Source of the DNA: CTSoil-075 sp964292325
GTDB taxonomy: Bacteria; Bacillota; Negativicutes; DSM-13327
DNA length: 8,548 bases
Assembly: GCA_964292325.1 (NCBI GenBank)
Contig: CAXYVG010000130.1
Coordinates: forward strand, 1 to 8,548
Direction of reading: 5' to 3'
Each line of letters starts with the position of its first letter. The first letter of the stretch is position 1. Of this stretch, positions 4,715 to 8,548 are shown piece by piece. The notes under the pieces were generated by a model. The model was not told the DNA's origin. It made no database searches and worked only from the letters and a program-made list of their open reading frames with translations. The translations under genes and the position numbers were made by a program.

Positions 4715-5524
4715 ATGCGACGTCAAATTTTATCAATACTATTTGCAATCGTATTGATGTGGGGGAATCTTGCTTATGCTAATCCAGTGCAGCCAACAGT
4801 GGATGCTGAGGCGGCAGTCTTATTAGTGCCAAGTAATCAAAAAGTACTATTTGAGAAGAAAGCATATGATATTATGTATCCGGCTAGTACCACGAAGATC
4901 ATGACACTGATCACAGCTCTAGAAAAAGGCAAGCCGACAAGTATTGTTACAGTCAGTTCTAAGGCTGCAGAATGCGAAGGATCCAGTCTTGATTTAAAGG
5001 CTGGCGATAAAATGACTCTTCGTGATGCTATGTATGGTATGATGATGGTATCTGGTAATGATGCCGCTGAGTCCATTGCGGAAAATATTGCTGGTTCCAT
5101 ACGGTCGTTTGCAGATATGATGAATGCAAATGCTGAAAAAATTGGTACGAAAAATACCCATTTTTCGAATCCTCATGGATTGCCTGATCCTTATAATCAT
5201 TTCACTACCGCGTATGATCTTGCCTTAATTACATCTTATGGCATGAAAAATCCAGAATTTAAAAAAATTGTATCAACGCGAGAGTACAATGTGAATTTTC
5301 TAAGTGGCAAACGTCATCATGTTAACAATACGAATAAATTCTTAAAAGCTTATCCTGGTGCGACAGGGATTAAAACAGGCTATACAGATGATGCGGGTGA
5401 GTGCCTAGTGGCGTCTGCCAAGCGGAAAGATGTAGAATTAATAGCTGTGATACTCAAGAGTGAGTACCGTGTAGAAGATGCGAGCAAACTTCTTGATTAT
5501 GGATTTAAACAATTAGGGTTATGA
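4715..5524 (+). CDS. D-alanyl-D-alanine carboxypeptidase (serine S11 family), lacking the C-terminal domain
   Basis: A penicillin-binding serine carboxypeptidase of the DacA/DacF type that removes the terminal D-Ala from peptidoglycan stem pentapeptides outside the cytoplasm. All three active-site motifs are present: STTK (S58 nucleophile, K61), SGN (S113-N115) and KTG (K220-G222). Residues 1-22 are a signal peptide ending AYA before NP. At 269 aa it stops just after LLDYGFKQL, where DacA/DacF proteins of about 380-440 aa continue into a beta-rich PBP5 C-terminal domain and an amphipathic membrane anchor. The protein is therefore probably soluble or loosely attached. The reading frame ends cleanly at a terminator. 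GGAGG (4703-4707) lies 7 nt before the ATG. It is the last gene of the cell-wall operon. Confidence 0.92.
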   Translation: MRRQILSILFAIVLMWGNLAYANPVQPTVDAEAAVLLVPSNQKVLFEKKAYDIMYPASTTKIMTLITALEKGKPTSIVTVSSKAAECEGSSLDLKAGDKMTLRDAMYGMMMVSGNDAAESIAENIAGSIRSFADMMNANAEKIGTKNTHFSNPHGLPDPYNHFTTAYDLALITSYGMKNPEFKKIVSTREYNVNFLSGKRHHVNNTNKFLKAYPGATGIKTGYTDDAGECLVASAKRKDVELIAVILKSEYRVEDASKLLDYGFKQLGL

Positions 5525-5549
5525 GTGCTAGCCCAAAAAGGGATTTTAC

Positions 5550-5593
5550 AAAAAGATGGCTTACCTTCTTAGATGCAGGTAAGCCATTTTTCT
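5550..5593. terminator. Bidirectional terminator between the carboxypeptidase and cyclase genes
   Basis: A 10-bp perfect stem (5556-5565 with 5578-5587) closes a 12-nt loop. It is flanked by AAAAA on the left and TTTTT on the right, so it has a U-tract in both directions. It sits between the convergent stops at 5524 (+) and 5615 (-). Confidence 0.88.
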
Positions 5594-5614
5594 AACAGTA
5601 TTTGCAGGTATCTC

Positions 5615-8188
5615 TTAGTGCTTTACCATATTGGAAGTGGTGGAAAAGGAAGGATCTTTTTCTAACGCTAGCTTATATATTCGTTTCGCAGCGTACATTT
5701 CGGTATCAGCTTTCTTAATCAGAGTATTAACAGAAACTGGATTTACAGGATCGTATTCCGCGAAACCATGGCTGACACTGATGGTATAGTTATTATTTTG
5801 GGTAACATTATAGGAAGCAATGTCGTCTTCGATTTTTTGCCATAGATCGGTGGCTTGTTGTAAAGTGAAATTTGGCAATATAAGTATAAACTCATCGCCA
5901 CCGAATCGACAAACAACTTCGGAATGGCTTAGCTCTTTTAATAATAACTGACTTGTATCTCGAATCAATTTATCTCCTTCATGGTGACCGTAAGTATCAT
6001 TTATCATTTTTAGATGATTTACATCGACAAAAATAATGGTTACTTTCGTAGTATTTTTATAAGCCGCATCAATTTGCTGTTGTAAAAAAGCGATACCAGT
6101 TCCACGATTTAAGATTCCAGTTAAATAATCAGGTGTTTTCAAAATGGTTAATTCTTCTTTCGCTTTTTTGCGTTGGAGCATAGAGACTAGACTTATGATA
6201 ACCACTAGAATTGCTAAGAAATAGAGGAAATATCTTTCATAATTTGAAGTAGGTGCGTTGATGATAATGCTGTCATCAGGCAGAAGTTTTTGATCAATAT
6301 TATATTTAGTTAAATATTTATAATCAAACATATACTTATTGGGGCTTTGTTTCACGACGGGGATATCTTGTGGTTTTTCGCCATTGAGTATGCGTAATAA
6401 CATGGAAGCTGCTTGTTCACCCTGATAATAAGCACTCGAAAGCATGCCGCCGATAATACCGCGTTCCATATAAAAATCCCATATGGAATAAATAGGGACA
6501 GTAGATTTTTCAGCAATGATACGGATAGTTTCCTCATAAGAAAAAATATTATTAGATTTATCTTTATTGAAACTCATTAACAAAATAATCGTATCATTTG
6601 GTAATTTAGCCACACGGTCTTGTATTTCTGACATATTCATATCATCATAAAATATAAAATTAGTGGAAGGAAATTTGGGTATCACATCATTGACTAATTT
6701 TCGATTCGCATCCCCTGTGACACTGTTATCATTAATCACGACAATGTTTTTCACTTTTGGTTGTATTTTTAATGCAACTTCGATGGTCTTTTCTATATCA
6801 ATTAATTCTACGAGACCTGTAATCAAAGGATGATCAATCAGGTCACTGTCTTGGAAATAATTGACGCCGCAAAAGACAGCAGGAACATTGGGAAAAATTT
6901 CCCGGCCGTATTTTAGTATGAAGCTATAGGCATCATCATCAGAGACAATAATAGCATCAAAATGTCTGCTTTGATATTTATATTTATAAATTTCATATAA
7001 TTTTTGGATATATTCTGGTCCTGTATTTTGTTTCGTATCCATAAATTCATAATAGAGATCAACATTTGTATTTTCATTTAAAAGAGATTTGATACCAGTA
7101 ATGAGACTATCTGTCCAGGTCATGCCACTCTGGTAGGAATTGAGTACCAAGATTTGCTTTTTACCAGAATAGGTATCATTAATAATGATGCTTTCTGGTG
7201 GTAGATCCGAAGGTTTGATATTAAAGTGTTTCATTTGCGTGCGATCAAACATATAATGGTTGGGACTGTTTTTCACAATGGGAATTGTAGAGGGAGGAGC
7301 TCCCTGCAAAATTTTTTGGGCAAGCTGAGCGGCAAGTTCTCCTTGGTAGTAGCCGCTAGACAACATACCTCCAACAAGTCCATTGCCTAAAGAAAAGTCC
7401 CATACACCGTAAATTGGCACAGTGCTATTGGCTACAATTTGAGAAATACTTTCTTCATAGGAAAATTTATTTCCTGATATATCTTGGAAAAAAATTAAAA
7501 ATAGCACTATACTATCAGGAGGTAAATTGGCAACTTTCTCCTTGATTTCATCCATACTATACTCTTCTAAAGATATGAAATTGACTCGGTCTTGAAATTG
7601 AGGGATTGTTTCTTGTAATGTTTTTTCAATAGAAGCTCCAGTCATGGTATTGTCGTTAATGACATAAATATTTTTAGTATTAGGATGTAATTTTAGGGCA
7701 ATATCTAAGGTGGATTTAATATCTTGTCCTTCTACGACACCGGTAAATAGATCTCGCCCAGCGAGCATGGAGTCATCAAAATAATTGACGCCACAAAACA
7801 CGACAGGAGTATTGGGGAAGAGTTGATCATGATATTGTAATAAAAAGGAAAAGGCGGGATCGTCAGAAGCAATGATGACATCAAATTTTTTATTTTGAAA
7901 TTTATATTTATAAATTTCAAAAAGTTGTTGAATATAGTTATTGCCAGAGATTCTGTGAGTATCCATATATTCAACTTGCATATCAACGTTTTGGGAGTTT
8001 GGCGCAAGCACAGAAGTAATGCCTTCTACAATATTATCACTCCATTTATAATCCTTATGATAGGAATTTAAAACTAAGACTGATTTTTTTGTAAGACCCT
8101 GTGCCACAAGAGGGGGCATTGTACCACCAATTAGGATTATGACTAGCAATAAGAAACAAATACATTTTTGTAGATAATATTTCATCAC
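5615..8188 (-). CDS. Membrane diguanylate cyclase with two tandem periplasmic binding-protein-like sensor units
   Basis: An 857-aa sensor enzyme. Order: signal/anchor helix (about 10-30); sensor unit 1 (35-338); sensor unit 2 (344-645); transmembrane helix (652-671); short linker; GGDEF domain (685-840). The sensor units resemble ABC_sub_bind-type substrate-binding proteins (VLNSY, SDD, VFCGVNYF, VINDN, GGMLSS, YYQGE) and are clear duplicates offset by 308-309 residues. The cyclase site is intact: D722 (metal), N730 and D739 (guanine), RFGGDEF 761-767, and ADTEMYAAK ending K835, so synthesis of c-di-GMP from two GTP is expected. The inhibitory I-site RxxD is replaced by SHSE (754-757). The start is GTG 8188 or the adjacent ATG 8185; AGGAGA at 8207-8202 is 13 or 16 nt away, longer than ideal. 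The ligand is unknown. Confidence 0.92.
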   Translation of the reverse strand: MMKYYLQKCICFLLLVIILIGGTMPPLVAQGLTKKSVLVLNSYHKDYKWSDNIVEGITSVLAPNSQNVDMQVEYMDTHRISGNNYIQQLFEIYKYKFQNKKFDVIIASDDPAFSFLLQYHDQLFPNTPVVFCGVNYFDDSMLAGRDLFTGVVEGQDIKSTLDIALKLHPNTKNIYVINDNTMTGASIEKTLQETIPQFQDRVNFISLEEYSMDEIKEKVANLPPDSIVLFLIFFQDISGNKFSYEESISQIVANSTVPIYGVWDFSLGNGLVGGMLSSGYYQGELAAQLAQKILQGAPPSTIPIVKNSPNHYMFDRTQMKHFNIKPSDLPPESIIINDTYSGKKQILVLNSYQSGMTWTDSLITGIKSLLNENTNVDLYYEFMDTKQNTGPEYIQKLYEIYKYKYQSRHFDAIIVSDDDAYSFILKYGREIFPNVPAVFCGVNYFQDSDLIDHPLITGLVELIDIEKTIEVALKIQPKVKNIVVINDNSVTGDANRKLVNDVIPKFPSTNFIFYDDMNMSEIQDRVAKLPNDTIILLMSFNKDKSNNIFSYEETIRIIAEKSTVPIYSIWDFYMERGIIGGMLSSAYYQGEQAASMLLRILNGEKPQDIPVVKQSPNKYMFDYKYLTKYNIDQKLLPDDSIIINAPTSNYERYFLYFLAILVVIISLVSMLQRKKAKEELTILKTPDYLTGILNRGTGIAFLQQQIDAAYKNTTKVTIIFVDVNHLKMINDTYGHHEGDKLIRDTSQLLLKELSHSEVVCRFGGDEFILILPNFTLQQATDLWQKIEDDIASYNVTQNNNYTISVSHGFAEYDPVNPVSVNTLIKKADTEMYAAKRIYKLALEKDPSFSTTSNMVKH

Positions 8189-8219
8189 TATAATTCTTAA
8201 ATCTCCTTTAATGTTTCTA

Positions 8220-8248
8220 ATTATACGAGGTATTATTTTTACAGTGAA
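8220..8248 (-). promoter_or_regulatory. Candidate promoter of the diguanylate cyclase gene
   Basis: Minus-strand TTCACT (8248-8243, 4 of 6 matches) and a perfect TATAAT (8225-8220) are separated by 17 nt. The predicted start near 8213 lies just before the ribosome site at 8209-8202. Confidence 0.55.
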
Positions 8249-8277
8249 TTTAATTTTTTTATATTATTCTATAAACT

Positions 8278-8284
8278 TTCGACA
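8278..8284 (-). promoter_or_regulatory. Spo0A-box-like site upstream of the cyclase promoter
   Basis: The minus strand reads AATGTCGAAA here, an exact match to the TGTCGAA core of Spo0A boxes known in Bacillus and Clostridium. It lies about 65-71 nt upstream of the predicted cyclase start. A 7-mer match can arise by chance. Confidence 0.35.
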
Positions 8285-8330
8285 TTTTCAAATAATTTCC
8301 TGCATGAACTTTATGAATATCGATATCGTA

Positions 8331-8340
8331 TTTGTCGAGA
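8331..8340 (+). promoter_or_regulatory. Second Spo0A-box-like site, opposite orientation
   Basis: TTTGTCGAGA matches the Spo0A box except for one core base (G for A). It faces the site at 8278-8284 across about 46 nt that contain the palindrome ATATCGATAT. Confidence 0.25.
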
Positions 8341-8466
8341 CATAGTTATGATATTTTGCGAGATGGTGCACGTGAGAAGATGGTGTTGAAAATTATTTAG
8401 AATGTTGTAGTGCGTTCTTGTGTGCTTTGCATAAGTAAGGAAACTTGATGTTGTTAGAAATGCATA

Positions 8467-8495
8467 TAGACAGCATGTAATAGTTCTGATACAAT
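8467..8495 (+). promoter_or_regulatory. Possible plus-strand promoter near the right edge
   Basis: TAGACA (8467-8472) and TACAAT (8490-8495), each 5 of 6 matches, are separated by 17 nt. Any transcript would begin near 8502 and leave the window, so its gene is not visible. Confidence 0.3.
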
Positions 8496-8520
8496 CCCGT
8501 CTTTGACACTTAAGAGAATA

Positions 8521-8538
8521 AAAAAAGCCAGAACCCCT
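8521..8538. terminator. Probable half of a terminator hairpin cut by the window edge
   Basis: A run of six A followed by GCCAGAACCCC and a T/A-rich stretch looks like the left arm and loop of an A-tract/T-tract bidirectional hairpin, the same style as the three other terminators here. On the minus strand it is a GC-containing arm followed by a T-run. The matching arm would lie just beyond 8548. Confidence 0.35.
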
Positions 8539-8548
8539 TTATTTATAA

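Larger units (their letters stand above)
8189..8548. other. 360-nt non-coding region upstream of the cyclase gene
   Basis: I see no supported gene on either strand; the longest stretches are interrupted by stops and lack ribosome sites. It holds the cyclase promoter (8220-8248), two Spo0A-box-like sites, a 10-bp palindrome ATATCGATAT (8317-8326), a possible plus-strand promoter (8467-8495) and a terminator half at the edge. Confidence 0.6.

Noticed and set aside
5615..8188. Repeated segments in the cyclase gene read as a mobile or CRISPR-like repeat
   Set aside because: The repetition is a protein-domain duplication with diverged DNA, period about 924 nt and two copies only, with no spacers, inverted ends or target duplication.
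8350..8500. Very short frames such as an ATG at 8450 (10 codons) and remnants of coding-like sequence on the minus strand
   Set aside because: They are too short and lack convincing ribosome sites or family resemblance. I see no basis for a pseudogene.

Overview
This 8.5 kb window is AT-rich bacterial chromosome with strong AGGAGG-type ribosome sites, frequent TTG starts and TTGACA/TATAAT-type promoters. That points to a low-GC Firmicute. A TlpA-like thioredoxin with an apparently cleaved signal peptide, paired with CcdA, and a periplasmic-sensor diguanylate cyclase would fit a diderm, spore-forming lineage such as the Negativicutes (Sporomusa/Pelosinus type). This taxonomic guess is inference and was not tested. 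Nothing looks mobile: there is no transposase, integrase, CRISPR array, tRNA or rRNA.

Layout, left to right. (1) The 3' end of a RidA/YjgF-family gene (+) faces lgt (-), with a structured spacer carrying two terminator-like hairpins between them. (2) lgt is divergent from a two-gene redox operon, a TlpA/ResA-like thioredoxin plus CcdA (+). The two candidate promoters overlap at a shared -35 element. (3) A 17-bp-stem bidirectional terminator separates ccdA from a convergent two-gene operon (-) of unrecognised proteins: a four-cysteine zinc-ribbon-like protein of 150 aa, then a 92-aa protein. (4) A 176-nt divergent control region follows, with three copies of the 8-mer GATAGTAT. (5) A three-gene (+) set comes next: a small HEAT-repeat protein (TTG start), a secreted glucosaminidase (TTG start) and a D-Ala-D-Ala carboxypeptidase without the usual C-terminal domain. 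(6) After another bidirectional terminator comes a large (-) gene for an 857-aa membrane diguanylate cyclase with two tandem periplasmic binding-protein-like sensor units. (7) A 360-nt non-coding upstream region runs to the window edge, with two Spo0A-box-like sites and half of a probable terminator.

Functionally the window is envelope-centred: lipoprotein lipidation (Lgt), extracytoplasmic thiol-disulfide exchange (CcdA to TlpA-like), peptidoglycan trimming (glucosaminidase and carboxypeptidase), and c-di-GMP signalling from an external ligand. The parts least explained by known families are the zinc-ribbon/92-aa operon, the divergent GATAGTAT control region it shares with the HEAT-led cell-wall operon, and the tandem-sensor cyclase with a degenerate I-site.
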